Positions 8,328 through 16,563 of a DNA stretch of 64,000 bases are shown here, piece by piece (positions within the stretch are counted from its first letter, which is position 1; each line of letters starts with the position of its first letter). The DNA comes from Luteimonas arsenica (GTDB lineage Bacteria; Pseudomonadota; Gammaproteobacteria; Xanthomonadales; Xanthomonadaceae). The position numbers were made by a program, and so were the translations under genes. The stretch lies in the NCBI RefSeq assembly GCF_004352825.1, contig NZ_SJRW01000001.1, positions 186,001-250,000 of the forward strand, written 5' to 3'. A model generated the notes under the pieces. The model was given only the letters and a program-made list of their open reading frames with translations, was not told where the DNA came from and searched no databases.

Positions 8328-11192
8328 ATGGCCATGCCCCCGCGTTGCCTGCTGGCGGCCGCCGTCGGCGCCGCGCTGTCCCTCACGGTTCCCGCCGCGG
8401 CCTTCGCGCAGGACGCCGACCCCACCACCCTGGATTCGGTCACCGTCACCGGCTCGCGCATCAAGCAGTCGGAACTTGAAACCCATGTCCCCGTGCAGGT
8501 GCTCACGCGCGAGGACATCGACCGCAGTGGCTTCAAGTCGGTGTCGGACATCGTCCAGAACCTGACGGCCAGCGGCGCGGGCCTCAATACCAAGTTCAAC
8601 TCCAGCGGCAACTTCGGCTTCCCGCCCGACGGCGGCGGCGTGGGCGCGGGCGCGGCCACGGTCGACCTGCGTCACCTTGGCCCCAAGCGCGTGCTGGTGC
8701 TGGTGGACGGTATCCGCTGGGTCAACGAGTCCTCGGGCTCGGGCGTGGGCTCGGCCGTCGACCTCAACACCATCCCGCTGGCGCTGGTCGACCGCATCGA
8801 GGTGCTGGAGGACGGTGCCTCCTCGATCTACGGCTCCGACGCCATCGCCGGCGTGGTCAACATCATCACCCGCAAGAACGTGCAGGGCGGCGACATCGAA
8901 CTGCACTACGGCACCTACGACGACCTCGGCGGCGACACCTGGGGCGCGGACATGGGCTTCGGCGGCGGCAGTGACCGGCTGCAGTGGTTCGTCGGCGCCT
9001 CGTACTTCAAGCAGGACGAGGTGTCCTCGCTCAAGTACGGACCGTCCAGCGTGCCGGTGCCGGGCACCGGGCTGTCCAACGGCAGTTCGGCCACGCCGCA
9101 GGGGCGCTTCGTGTTCCTCGATCCGAACACCGGCGTGGTGCATGACCTCACCACCAACACCGGCGTGAGCGACCCGGTCTTCAATCCGGGCGAGGCCTGC
9201 GAGCGCACGGACGGCTTCCACTGCTTCGCCACCGCCGACCGCTTCAACTTCGCGCCCTACAACCTGCTGCTGACGCCGTCCGAGCGCAAGACCGTGTTCG
9301 GCCAGGTGCGCTTCGCCTTCAACGACAACGTCGGTGGCTATGCGCGCGTGCTGTACAACGAGCGGCAGTCGGCCAACCAGGCCGCGCCCGAGCCCTTCTT
9401 CCTCGGCACCGACGCCGGCATCTACAACCACTGGGGCGAAAGCAGCCTGGTGATCTCGGCGCTCAATCCCTACAACCCCTTCGGCTTCGACCTCACCACC
9501 GTCGGCGACGACGCCAACCTGTTCCTGCTCGGCCGTCGCCCGGTGGAAGGCGGCCCGCGCCGCTACGAGCAGGACGTCGAGACCTGGTACGTGGCCGCCG
9601 GCGTTGAGGGCAGCTTCGACGTGCGCGACCGCCCCTGGAGCTGGGACGTGAACCTGGTGCGCAGCGAGAGCCGCGCCGAGCAGACCAACTACGGCAGCTA
9701 CAACCTGCGCCGCATCAACGAAGCCCTGGGCGACCCCGCGGCCTGCGCCGCGATCGCCGGCTGCGTGCCGCTGAACCTGTTCGGCGGCGCCGGCACCATC
9801 ACCCCGGAGATGCTGGCCTTCATCCAGCCGGTGGTGCGCGACGAGAGCGAGAACCAGCTCAGCCTGGTGTCGGCGAACATCACCGGCGCGCTGGCCGAAC
9901 TGCCCGCGGGCCCGCTGGGCTTCGCCGCCGGCTACGAGTACCGCAAGTACGAAGGCGCCTACCAGCCCGACCCGATCACCGTGGCCGGCGAATACAACGG
10001 CGTGCCCTCGGGCGCGACCCGCGGCGACTACGACGTCAACGAGCTCTACCTCGAACTGGCCGTGCCGCTGTACGCCAACGCCGAGCGCGGCAGCGCGCTG
10101 GACATGAGCATCGCCGGCCGCTACTCGGACTACTCGACTTTCGGCGGCGAGAGCACCGGCAAGTTCGGCCTGCGCTGGCAGGTGGCCGAGGAACTGGTGC
10201 TGCGCGGCACCTGGGCGCAGGGCTTCCGCGCGCCGTCGATCGGCGAGCTGTACGGCACGCTGTCGCGCTTCGACGCCACCCTGATCGATCCCTGCTCCGG
10301 ACCTGCCAACGCGGTGCGGCCGGAGTGCGTCGCGCAGGGCGTGCCGGCGGACTACGTGCAGACCAACTCGCAGATCTCGGTGGTGACCTCGGGCAACCCG
10401 GACCTGCAGCCGGAAGAGAGCCGCAGCCTGACCCTGGGCGCCGTGTGGAGCCCCTCGTTCGCGAGCGATGCCGCCTGGTCGGAGCGCATGGACCTGGGCC
10501 TGACCTTCTACAAGCACACCATCAACGACGCCATCCAGGCGCCCGATGCCCAGGCCATCCTCAACCGCTGCGTGTTCGAGGCCGATCCCTTCTCCTGCGG
10601 GTCCTACGACCGCAGCGACCGCGGCCAGATCGTCCGCTTCGACGACATCCTCGACAACCTCGGCACCATCCGCACCGACGGCTGGGACCTGAGCCTGGGC
10701 TGGCTGCTGCCCGAGCAGTCGTGGGGCCAGTTGCGCTTCGACGCCAAGGCCACCTTCGTGGGCAAGTACGAGCTGGTCAACGAATCCGGCCAGGCCGAGC
10801 CGCGCGCGCCGGGCGTCGAGGTGAATGACAGCGCGATTCCGGAGTGGACCTCGTCGCTGACCACGCAGTGGACGAAGGGGCCTTGGGCGCTGGCCTGGAG
10901 CGTCCGCCACATCGGCGAGCTGCGCGAGTCCTGCGGCGGTGCGAATGGCTTCCCGATCTGCGACGACAGCGCCAACGACCTCAACCGGCTCGATGCCACC
11001 ACCTACCACGACCTGCAGGCCTCGTGGAACAGCGACGCATTGATGCGCGGGCTGCGGGTGACCCTGGGCGTGAACAACCTCACCGGCGAGGACCCGCCGA
11101 TCTGCCTGAGCTGCTCGCTCAACGGCTACGACGCGTCCACCTACGACCTGCCGGGGCGGTTCTTCTATGCGCGCGTGGGCGTGAAGTTCTGA
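8328..11192 (+). CDS. TonB-dependent outer-membrane receptor
   Basis: A 954-residue outer-membrane beta-barrel for TonB/ExbBD-energised uptake. A signal peptide ends at AFAQD, and a TonB-box-like [10 protein letters not shown] follows immediately. The plug domain spans roughly residues 45-180, with [30 protein letters not shown] split across its conserved end. The remainder is barrel, with paired cysteines in surface-loop positions and the final aromatic residue (RVGVKF) needed for BAM insertion. The substrate is not evident; receptors of this length in the family often handle oligosaccharides, peptides or large siderophores. It stands alone without a dedicated periplasmic partner. AAGGAGTGATCC precedes the ATG. 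Confidence 0.93.
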   Translation: MAMPPRCLLAAAVGAALSLTVPAAAFAQDADPTTLDSVTVTGSRIKQSELETHVPVQVLTREDIDRSGFKSVSDIVQNLTASGAGLNTKFNSSGNFGFPPDGGGVGAGAATVDLRHLGPKRVLVLVDGIRWVNESSGSGVGSAVDLNTIPLALVDRIEVLEDGASSIYGSDAIAGVVNIITRKNVQGGDIELHYGTYDDLGGDTWGADMGFGGGSDRLQWFVGASYFKQDEVSSLKYGPSSVPVPGTGLSNGSSATPQGRFVFLDPNTGVVHDLTTNTGVSDPVFNPGEACERTDGFHCFATADRFNFAPYNLLLTPSERKTVFGQVRFAFNDNVGGYARVLYNERQSANQAAPEPFFLGTDAGIYNHWGESSLVISALNPYNPFGFDLTTVGDDANLFLLGRRPVEGGPRRYEQDVETWYVAAGVEGSFDVRDRPWSWDVNLVRSESRAEQTNYGSYNLRRINEALGDPAACAAIAGCVPLNLFGGAGTITPEMLAFIQPVVRDESENQLSLVSANITGALAELPAGPLGFAAGYEYRKYEGAYQPDPITVAGEYNGVPSGATRGDYDVNELYLELAVPLYANAERGSALDMSIAGRYSDYSTFGGESTGKFGLRWQVAEELVLRGTWAQGFRAPSIGELYGTLSRFDATLIDPCSGPANAVRPECVAQGVPADYVQTNSQISVVTSGNPDLQPEESRSLTLGAVWSPSFASDAAWSERMDLGLTFYKHTINDAIQAPDAQAILNRCVFEADPFSCGSYDRSDRGQIVRFDDILDNLGTIRTDGWDLSLGWLLPEQSWGQLRFDAKATFVGKYELVNESGQAEPRAPGVEVNDSAIPEWTSSLTTQWTKGPWALAWSVRHIGELRESCGGANGFPICDDSANDLNRLDATTYHDLQASWNSDALMRGLRVTLGVNNLTGEDPPICLSCSLNGYDASTYDLPGRFFYARVGVKF

Positions 11193-11203
11193 GTCGATGC
11201 GGG

Positions 11204-11229
11204 CCGGCCGGCGTGGGTGCCGGCCGGCA
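11204..11229 (+). terminator. strong stem-loop after the TonB receptor gene
   Basis: GCCGGCCGGC (11204-11213) is repeated as its own complement at 11220-11229 around a 6-base loop, 11 bases after the receptor stop and before the convergent HAD gene. A perfect 10-bp all-GC stem, without a T-run; it may act in both directions. Confidence 0.45.
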
Positions 11230-11261
11230 TGTTGCGGTACCGCTGCACATGGAGCGGCGGC

Positions 11262-11873
11262 TCAGTGCGCCGCCTCGGGTGCCGCTGCGGGCATGGAGCG
11301 GTAGTGGCGTTCGTGTGCCATCGCCAGCAGTTCCTGGTCTTCCGGGGTGTCGCCGTAGGCGTGGATGCGTGCGTAGCCGGTCGGCGGGTAGCGTTCCATG
11401 ACCCGCCGCGCCTTCTCGGCGCGCACGCACTGCCGGCCACGATAGCGGCCGGTCAGCAGGCGGTCGCGCTGCTCGAGCGACGAGCAGACGAGTTCCAGGC
11501 CGTGTTCGCGTGCCCACGGTTCGAGGTAGGCATCGAGCCCGCCGGAGACGATGACCACAGCGTCGCCGCGCGCCCGGTGCCAGGCGATCCGCGCCATCGC
11601 TTCGGGACGCAGCAGTCCGGGCAGGACGTCGCGTGCGAACGCCAGGCCGTGGCATTCGAGCTCGGGTGCGGGCACGCCGCGGAAACCGAACAGGCAGATG
11701 GCCGTGCGCACGACCGTTCCCGACACCAGGCCCAGCCGGTAGCCCACAACCAGCGGCGCAAGCAGCACCTTGCCCAGCCGCAGGCGGCCAGGACGCACGG
11801 CCGCGCGCATGAAGTCGGGCATGGTCTCCCGCGTGGTGATCGTGCCGTCGAAGTCGAACAGGGCCAGGTCCAT
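11262..11873 (-). CDS. HAD-IB family phosphatase (SerB-like)
   Basis: A 203-residue HAD-superfamily hydrolase of subfamily IB. Motif I is DFDGTITT near residue 7, with the nucleophile and acid/base aspartates. Motif II lies in VVIVSGG and motif IV in AYGDTPED. Family members dephosphorylate phosphoserine, phosphoethanolamine/phosphocholine or phospholipid intermediates; the LGKVLLAPLVVGYRLG region resembles the cap of HAD-IB proteins tied to lipid metabolism. The exact substrate is not determined by sequence. It lies 11 bp after crcB in the same orientation and could be co-transcribed. Confidence 0.85.
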   Translation of the reverse strand: MDLALFDFDGTITTRETMPDFMRAAVRPGRLRLGKVLLAPLVVGYRLGLVSGTVVRTAICLFGFRGVPAPELECHGLAFARDVLPGLLRPEAMARIAWHRARGDAVVIVSGGLDAYLEPWAREHGLELVCSSLEQRDRLLTGRYRGRQCVRAEKARRVMERYPPTGYARIHAYGDTPEDQELLAMAHERHYRSMPAAAPEAAH

Positions 11874-11884
11874 GGTTTCGGGTT

Positions 11885-12274
11885 TCAGCGCGGCAGGAAC
11901 TCGATCAGTTTGAATCCCAGCCAGACCGCGACCAGGCCCAGGGTGACGCTGCCCAGCACGTACAGCACGGCGATGCCGGTGTCGCCGCGCCGGAGCAGGT
12001 ACAGGGTTTCCAGCCCGAACGCGGAGAACGTCGTGAATCCACCGAGCAGGCCGGTGAACAGGAACAGCCGGACGTCCGGTCCGAAGCCTGGGTGGCGCTC
12101 GAAGGCGCCCGCGAGCAGCCCGATCACCAGGCAGCCCAGCACGTTCACTACGAAGGTGCCGGCCGGGAAGCGGTCCTGCGCCGTCATCTGCAGCACCAGT
12201 CCGCCCAGCAGGTAGCGGGCGATCGAACCGATGAAGCCGCCGAGGCCCACCAGCACGATGGATTGCATGTTCAC
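11885..12274 (-). CDS. crcB: fluoride efflux channel CrcB (Fluc)
   Basis: A 129-residue dual-topology inner-membrane channel that expels fluoride. Four membrane segments are visible, with the family hallmarks GGFIGSIARY near the N-terminus, VNVLGC in helix 2 and the phenylalanine-rich GGFTTFSAF motif in helix 3 that lines the pore. The length is typical of a single-copy homodimeric Fluc. No fluoride (crcB-motif) riboswitch was seen upstream; the gene instead follows a methyltransferase by 12 bp. An internal ATG two codons in (12268) is an alternative start. Confidence 0.92.
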   Translation of the reverse strand: MNMQSIVLVGLGGFIGSIARYLLGGLVLQMTAQDRFPAGTFVVNVLGCLVIGLLAGAFERHPGFGPDVRLFLFTGLLGGFTTFSAFGLETLYLLRRGDTGIAVLYVLGSVTLGLVAVWLGFKLIEFLPR

Positions 12275-12286
12275 GGCCCCGGCTTC

Positions 12287-13102
12287 TCAGTACTGGCCGG
12301 AGCGTAGTGCACGCAGGCCTTTCACCGCGTTGGCGCGGGCGTGGCAGGTGATCGAACCGTCGGCCGCGGCCGGCAGCCTGCCGCGCACGCGATCGCGGAT
12401 GGCCGCAAGCTCCGCCGGCGGCATCGCGGCCAGCGTGGGCCCCAGGCTGGGTGCGCCGAGCGCCGTGTCCCAGAAGTCGTCGAAATCCCCGAAGCGGCGG
12501 CTGACGTCGATCGAGCGGGTCTCCACCGCCTCGAGCCCCGCCTCCGTCCACAGCGCATGCATGGCATCGATCCGCGAAGCATCCGGGCTGGGCGGCCGCG
12601 GCGAGGTCACGCCGCTGCCGCGCACCTCCGCCAGCAGCACTTCGTAGGGGAAGCCGCCGCCGTCCATGTCCCAGGCATAGGCCGCTACGGAACCGCCGGG
12701 GCGGACGACGCGCACCATCTCCGCGACGCCCTTGCGCGGGTCGGGCACGAAGAAGATCACCAGCGGCATCACCGCCACGTCGAAGCTGTCCTCCGCGAAG
12801 GGCAGCGCCATCGCATCGCCGATGCGCAGGTCCGCGGCTTGCAGCGTCGGCCGCGCGCGTGCGTAGTCGAGCTGGGCCTGCGAAGGATCGACGCCGTGCA
12901 CCGAGCGCGGATCGCAACGGTCGAACAGCATTTCGGTGAAGGCACCGTTGCCGCAGCCGACGTCCAGCCAGCGCAGGGCTTGCGCGGGATCGAGCCAGTC
13001 GAGGAAGGCGTCGCCGACGAGCTGGCTCCAGCGGCCCATGTAGCGCTCGTAGGAGGCGCCGTTGCTGAAGCGGATGGTGTCGGTGGTCGTGGTGGTATCC
13101 AT
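12287..13102 (-). CDS. class I SAM-dependent methyltransferase (UbiE-like fold)
   Basis: A 271-residue cytoplasmic methyltransferase. The SAM-binding motif I is LDVGCGNGAF near residue 46; acidic motif II follows in HGVDPSQ, and motif III is in VVRPGG. The upstream ERYMGRWSQLVGDAFLDWL stretch is shared by many uncharacterised homologues of the Methyltransf_11 group. The substrate is unknown. It starts 3 bp after the FKBP lipoprotein gene and is followed 12 bp later by crcB, so a four-gene FKBP / methyltransferase / crcB / HAD transcript is plausible, but the functions do not form an obvious pathway. Confidence 0.8.
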   Translation of the reverse strand: MDTTTTTDTIRFSNGASYERYMGRWSQLVGDAFLDWLDPAQALRWLDVGCGNGAFTEMLFDRCDPRSVHGVDPSQAQLDYARARPTLQAADLRIGDAMALPFAEDSFDVAVMPLVIFFVPDPRKGVAEMVRVVRPGGSVAAYAWDMDGGGFPYEVLLAEVRGSGVTSPRPPSPDASRIDAMHALWTEAGLEAVETRSIDVSRRFGDFDDFWDTALGAPSLGPTLAAMPPAELAAIRDRVRGRLPAAADGSITCHARANAVKGLRALRSGQY

Positions 13103-13105
13103 GCC

Positions 13106-13555
13106 TCAGCGCCGCACGTCCAGCAGCTCGACCTCGAACACCAGCGAGGCGCCCGGCGGTATCACGCCGCCCGCGCCCTTGGCGCCGTAGGCGAGGTCGG
13201 CGGGAATGCGCAACTCGCGCTTGCCGCCCACGCGCATGCCGGCCACGCCCTCGTCCCAGCCGCGGATCACGCGGCCGGCGCCGAGCTTGAACACGAAGGG
13301 CTGGCCGCGGTCGACCGAGCTGTCGAACTTCGCGCCGCGCCGGTCGGCGGCGGTCTGTTCGTGGAGCCAGCCGGTGTAGTGCACGCTGACCTCGTCGCCG
13401 GGCGTCGCGGTCTCGCCTTCACCCACCACCAGGTCGATGCGCTCGAGTTCGGGCACGTTGCCGCCGGTGTAGGGCGGTACCTGGCTGCAGGCGGTCGCCA
13501 GCACCAGGACGACGGCGGCGAGGAGGGCGGCGAAGCGGAACGGGCGAATCGGCAT
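13106..13555 (-). CDS. FKBP-type peptidyl-prolyl isomerase, predicted lipoprotein
   Basis: A 149-residue envelope protein catalysing cis-trans isomerisation of Xaa-Pro bonds. The signal sequence ends in a lipobox-like LATAC with Cys 23, so a membrane-anchored lipoprotein is predicted. The FKBP domain occupies about residues 45-149 and retains the active-site residues in VSVHYTGWL, FDSSVDRGQPFVF, VIRGWDEG and IPADLAYG. It is a short, single-domain form without the dimerisation domain of FkpA or Mip. First gene of the possible leftward transcript ending at 11262. Confidence 0.88.
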   Translation of the reverse strand: MPIRPFRFAALLAAVVLVLATACSQVPPYTGGNVPELERIDLVVGEGETATPGDEVSVHYTGWLHEQTAADRRGAKFDSSVDRGQPFVFKLGAGRVIRGWDEGVAGMRVGGKRELRIPADLAYGAKGAGGVIPPGASLVFEVELLDVRR

Positions 13556-13604
13556 GGGGACTCCGTGGATGACTGGCGGATGCTCGACTCCGGATTGTCC
13601 GCCT

Positions 13605-14306
13605 TTAGAGCCCCAGTTTCTCCTTCAGCCGATCCGTGGTCAGGTGCCTGGTGACATCGAAGGACTCGCAGCTGCCGCTGGCGGAGGCGAACCCGATCGG
13701 CCCCGCGTCGCGTGCGACCTTCAGCGCGGCCCGGTTCAGGGCGACGCTGCGCTTCCCGATCCCCATCAGCGCCGTGGCCATCGCCAGGCGGACGCGCTCG
13801 GGTTCGTTGTCGATGCGGTCCGCGATGCGCTGGACATGCGCGAGGAAGAAGGATTCCTCCGGTGCCTTCCTGCCGGAAAGCTTGGATGCCTCGTAGAGCA
13901 GCCCGTAGCCGCAGTCGCGGCGCACCGGATCGTCGCTGCGTACCCACTCGTCGGCCAGCTCGACCATGAAAGGTGTCTTCGCGAGCGTCGCGTCGCAGGA
14001 GGCGAAGACGTGGGCCAGCATCCCGCCGGACAGTTCCCCGACCTGCCGCTCGGCCTGCTCGCGGGTGATCTGCGCGGGATCGTCGATCAGGAGTGCGATG
14101 ACCCGCGCGTCGTGGACGTCGGTCTTCCACAGCGCCTGCGCCAGCGCCCGGTCGCGCCCGACCTGCTTCGCCAGCTTGCGCAGGCGCGTGAGCCCGATCC
14201 CGTAGCTGCGCATGCCGGCGGTGGCCGGGCCGAGCTTCTCCCAGTTCTTCATGCCGCGCTCGTCGCGCTCGGCGCGGAGCAGGGCGAGGACTTCAGCGAC
14301 GGTCAT
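13605..14306 (-). CDS. DNA alkylation repair protein (AlkD-like HEAT-repeat family)
   Basis: A 233-residue protein composed almost entirely of helices in the pattern of ALK/HEAT-like repeats. The segments WKTDVHDARVIALLIDDP and WVRSDDPVRRDCGYGLLY (charged concave-face residues) are typical of the family that includes the AlkD N3/N7-alkylpurine glycosylase. Many family members lack demonstrated glycosylase activity, so the exact repair role is uncertain. The ATG at 14306 begins at the conserved MTVAEVLALL; an upstream in-frame ATG would overlap the preceding gene further. Overlaps the upstream hypothetical gene by 14 bp and borders the cassette-like region. Confidence 0.8.
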   Translation of the reverse strand: MTVAEVLALLRAERDERGMKNWEKLGPATAGMRSYGIGLTRLRKLAKQVGRDRALAQALWKTDVHDARVIALLIDDPAQITREQAERQVGELSGGMLAHVFASCDATLAKTPFMVELADEWVRSDDPVRRDCGYGLLYEASKLSGRKAPEESFFLAHVQRIADRIDNEPERVRLAMATALMGIGKRSVALNRAALKVARDAGPIGFASASGSCESFDVTRHLTTDRLKEKLGL

Positions 14307-14838
14307 CGTGACGCTCCCATATCCCGGACTCATGCATGAGCCGCAGGGTGTAGTTGACATGGAGGGTCTGGTTGCCCCCGCAGTCGATCGTGCTGCCCCT
14401 GCCGTCCGGCGCAGCCACCATGATGGAAGAATCGCCCCGGAGCCGGTCCATCACGGTGTAGTGGTAACCCCGGTTCTCGAACCTGATGGACGCATCCCCA
14501 TTGGCGAAGGTCATGAAGGTGAACAGGCCCGCAGGGGGCTGCTTCTCCGCAGGATAGGTGAACACCGTCGTGCCCGCGTCCGACGCCCGGTACTGCATGT
14601 GGCCCGCGTCGCGGGTCATCACCCGGGAGGCGCAGAGCGAGTACTCCCGGTCGCGAACCTTGCACGACCACAGCGTCACCTCGTCGTTTCCGCAAAGCGG
14701 GCTCGGCGGATAGTAGTCGCCGTGGGTTTGCCACTCGGCGTCCCTGATCGACGGGAGCAGCCCTGATTCCTGTGAAGCAGCTGGCGGCATGGCCAAGGCA
14801 AGGCCAACGGCCAGGAAGGGCCAAGTCATCCTTTCCAT
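14293..14838 (-). CDS. hypothetical secreted protein
   Basis: Not recognised. A 181-residue protein with an N-terminal signal peptide (WPFLAVGLALAMPPAAS) and a mature part rich in aromatic residues. Five cysteines (in LCGND, WSCKV, LCAS and TIDCGG) could form disulfides in the periplasm. Alternative ATGs lie at 14847 and 14829; none has a strong ribosome-binding site. It is the first of a row of short orphan ORFs on the minus strand in a visibly less GC-rich stretch, and the attC-like hairpin at 14901-15003 lies immediately upstream, so it may be a former gene cassette. Confidence 0.6.
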   Translation of the reverse strand: MERMTWPFLAVGLALAMPPAASQESGLLPSIRDAEWQTHGDYYPPSPLCGNDEVTLWSCKVRDREYSLCASRVMTRDAGHMQYRASDAGTTVFTYPAEKQPPAGLFTFMTFANGDASIRFENRGYHYTVMDRLRGDSSIMVAAPDGRGSTIDCGGNQTLHVNYTLRLMHESGIWERHDDRR

Positions 14839-14900
14839 GTCAGGCATGCACCTGATTCCATGGTTCCCGGATGCATTCCCGGAACTCCTGCGACTCCTGC

Positions 14901-15003
14901 GCCCAGCGCATGTGCCAGAGCGCGTCGCAAAGCTGCGTCGGCTCGGACGCACTGTCCGGGCGTGCTTCCGGACCTCGGGATTGATGCTTGGGCGTTGTCA
15001 CGA
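14901..15003 (-). repeat. degenerate attC-like recombination site (third of the row)
   Basis: Read on the plus strand, GAGC (14918-14921), CG (14923-14924) and CGCA (14926-14929) pair with TGCG (14934-14937), CG (14939-14940) and GCTC (14941-14944). One G at 14922 is left extrahelical and there is one T-T mismatch. That imperfect palindrome with a bulged base is the hallmark of attC sites. The minus-strand reading GAGCCGACGCAGCTTTGCG closely follows the core of Xanthomonas-type attC. Outer boxes are GTGACAAC at 14995-15002 and CGCTGGGC at 14901-14908, both decayed from RYYYAAC/GTTRRRY. Confidence 0.5.
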
Positions 15004-15228
15004 AGTGCCGCGTCTTTGCCGAAGCCATAACCAAGAATGAGGAACAGAAACAGGCCTTCCGAAGGCCATGCCAACAATTCCAACGGTCTTGTCTCGGCCC
15101 GCTTGCGCAGCGGAAAACAGGAAGATGGCAACGACGAAGAACAGCGGATTGGAAGCCAGCCCCAGGATCATGAAGAGCAGAGCCGAAAAGAACAGCCAGG
15201 TGCTTGAGCGTCTTCCTTGGTTCGACAT
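14998..15228 (-). CDS. small hypothetical membrane protein
   Basis: Not recognised. A 76-residue protein with two adjacent hydrophobic helices (WLFFSALLFMILGLA and LFFVVAIFLFSAA), followed by GRDKTVGIVGMAFGRP and a short tail. The ATG at 15228 is preceded by AAGGAG about 10 bases upstream, an unusually good ribosome-binding site for this neighbourhood. Flanked on both sides by attC-like hairpins, which is the architecture of an integron gene cassette. Base composition is lower in GC than the surrounding genes. Confidence 0.55.
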   Translation of the reverse strand: MSNQGRRSSTWLFFSALLFMILGLASNPLFFVVAIFLFSAAQAGRDKTVGIVGMAFGRPVSVPHSWLWLRQRRGTS

Positions 15229-15248
15229 CGTGATGTTTTCTCCTTGCG

Positions 15249-15310
15249 GTCCAGCGCCGGAACCAAGCCGCGCCGCGAAGCGGTGTCGGCTTGAATGACT
15301 TGTCAGGGCC
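15249..15310 (-). repeat. attC-like recombination site, best preserved of the row
   Basis: AAGCCG (15265-15270) pairs with CGGCTT (15287-15292), and CCGC (15273-15276) pairs with GCGG (15280-15283) around a GAA loop. The two strands between the stems are unequal (CG versus TGT), giving the extrahelical base expected of attC. On the minus strand the core reads TTCAAGCCGACACCGCTTCG, which I recognise as the usual core of xanthomonad chromosomal-integron attC sites; it often appears in databases as the spurious peptide SFKPTPLRGAA. The end boxes (GCCCTGAC and GCGCTGGAC on the minus strand) are degenerate. Confidence 0.65.
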
Positions 15311-15686
15311 CATGCTGCGTACAAGGCGAGGGCTGCAGGGGCAGAAAGTGTTCTGCGACTGGATGCAGTAACCAGAACACGCCAAGGATGGCAACTCCGA
15401 GCAGGATGGATGTAGTCAGGCTGCGCGATACTGTTCTGATCCTGGTCGACTTTGCGAGCCGGCCAACGACCCAAGAGCCGACGAGGGCGACTAGCCAGAT
15501 GACACCAGCGAAGGACAGGGCGAGTGTGTAGCCTGTTGTGAAGCTGTGACTGTGGTTCGGACAGATGCCAGGAGCGGGCGTGTAGAGCAAGTCACCAACC
15601 GGCGTAGCCTTGTAGTGCGAGTATCCGAACCACGCGGCTGCGAGAACCATGAGGACAGGCGCCCAGATTGCGATGATCCTTTTCAT
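15303..15686 (-). CDS. hypothetical membrane protein, probable gene cassette
   Basis: Not recognised. A 127-residue protein with three predicted membrane helices (IIAIWAPVLMVLAAAW, TLALSFAGVIWLVALVG, SILLGVAILGVFWLL) and a Cys-containing loop. The ATG sits four bases after GTTAGGG, so the ORF starts right behind a GTTRRRY-like box, as cassette ORFs do, and its stop runs into the attC-like site at 15249-15310. GC content is clearly lower than in the flanking core genes. Confidence 0.55.
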   Translation of the reverse strand: MKRIIAIWAPVLMVLAAAWFGYSHYKATPVGDLLYTPAPGICPNHSHSFTTGYTLALSFAGVIWLVALVGSWVVGRLAKSTRIRTVSRSLTTSILLGVAILGVFWLLHPVAEHFLPLQPSPCTQHGP

Positions 15687-15688
15687 GG

Positions 15689-15750
15689 GCCCTAACCCGG
15701 CATTCCTTGTTCGCCCCGCGAAGCCCGCCCGCAGCGATCGCCGCTAACGC
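15689..15750 (-). repeat. possible decayed attC / array boundary
   Basis: On the minus strand GTTAGC (15743-15748) and GTTAGGG (15690-15696) bracket a GC-rich segment whose right half (GGGCTTCGCGGGGCGAAC) recalls the 3' half of an attC core. The left half does not match and the stem is poor. The first GTTAGC overlaps the stop codon of the endonuclease-family gene, so this may be where the cassette row begins. Weaker than the two other sites. Confidence 0.3.
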
Positions 15751-16553
15751 TTCAGCGCGATATCCGGCACATCCAGCTCCACCGAAAGCGCCAGGTGATC
15801 GGAGAACGCCGCCGGAAACGCCTGCATGTCGCGGCATCCCAACCCATCACTCACCAGGATGTGGTCGATCGCCTTCTGCGGCTTCCAGCTCGGGAAGGTG
15901 TGCACCATGCACGACGGCGGCTGCAGCCGGGTCTGGCGGAACAGGTTCGCCATCTCGGGGCGGTCGACGGTGCAGTTGAAGTCGCCCATCAGCACCGCGT
16001 GCGGGGTGTCGGACAGCAGTTCGGCGATGAAGGACAGCTGCGAGGCGCGCGACTGCGCGCCCAGAGAGAGATGGGCCACGGCGATCGTCAGGCCGTCGTC
16101 GCCTTCGCCGAAGCGGGCCACCAGCACGCCGCGGCCGGCGATGCGGCCGGGCAGGGCGTGGACGGCGATGTCCAGGGGTTCGAACTTGCTGAGCAGGCCG
16201 TTGGCGCTGGAGGCGAACTGGCCCACGCGGCGGTTGGGCTGGTGGGTCCAGTAGTCGAAGCCGCCGCGTTCGGCCAGGTAGTGCGTCTGGTTGGTGAAGC
16301 CCGAGCGCCAGCTGCCGGGGTCGGCTTCCTGCAGGCCGACGATGTCGTGGCGGCCGGCCAGCTTGGCGATGGCGTCGAGCATGCCGCGCTTGTTGCCCAT
16401 CGGCAGCACGTGCGACCAGCTGCGGGTGGCGTAGTCGCTGTAGCGGCGGGTGCTCGAACCGGCCTGGATGTTGGCGCTGAGCAGCTTCAGCCGCTGCGCG
16501 GCGCCATCGGCGTCGGCAGCGGCTGCGGGCGCGGTCGTGTCCGGCTGCGCCAT
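15744..16553 (-). CDS. endonuclease/exonuclease/phosphatase family protein
   Basis: A 269-residue member of the DNase I-like metal-dependent phosphodiester hydrolase superfamily. The fold's motifs appear in order: LLSANIQAGS (N-terminal Asn), VGLQEADPG (metal-binding Glu), VAHLSLGAQSRASQ, VLMGDFNCTVD and a terminal DHILVSDG with AFSDHLALSVEL. The substrate (nucleic acid, phospholipid or other phosphodiester) cannot be assigned. The ATG at 16553 lies 11 bp after the DsbA lipoprotein stop, and this gene order is usual in xanthomonads. A GTG at 16577 is an alternative but overlaps the upstream gene. Confidence 0.85.
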   Translation of the reverse strand: MAQPDTTAPAAAADADGAAQRLKLLSANIQAGSSTRRYSDYATRSWSHVLPMGNKRGMLDAIAKLAGRHDIVGLQEADPGSWRSGFTNQTHYLAERGGFDYWTHQPNRRVGQFASSANGLLSKFEPLDIAVHALPGRIAGRGVLVARFGEGDDGLTIAVAHLSLGAQSRASQLSFIAELLSDTPHAVLMGDFNCTVDRPEMANLFRQTRLQPPSCMVHTFPSWKPQKAIDHILVSDGLGCRDMQAFPAAFSDHLALSVELDVPDIALKR

Positions 16554-16563
16554 GGCTTGGCTG

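Noticed and set aside
8265-11009. A 914-residue open frame on the minus strand opposite the TonB receptor
   Set aside because: Antisense to a certain gene; composition is the typical Val/Ala/Gly/Arg shadow and no motif is recognisable.
12275-13604. Fluoride riboswitch upstream of crcB
   Set aside because: No crcB-motif pseudoknot pattern was found in the short gaps upstream of crcB or its possible operon start.
14840-15394. A 184-residue frame containing the peptide SFKPTPLRGAAWF
   Set aside because: This peptide is the known false translation of an attC core; the frame crosses the recombination site and out-of-frame parts of two better ORFs.
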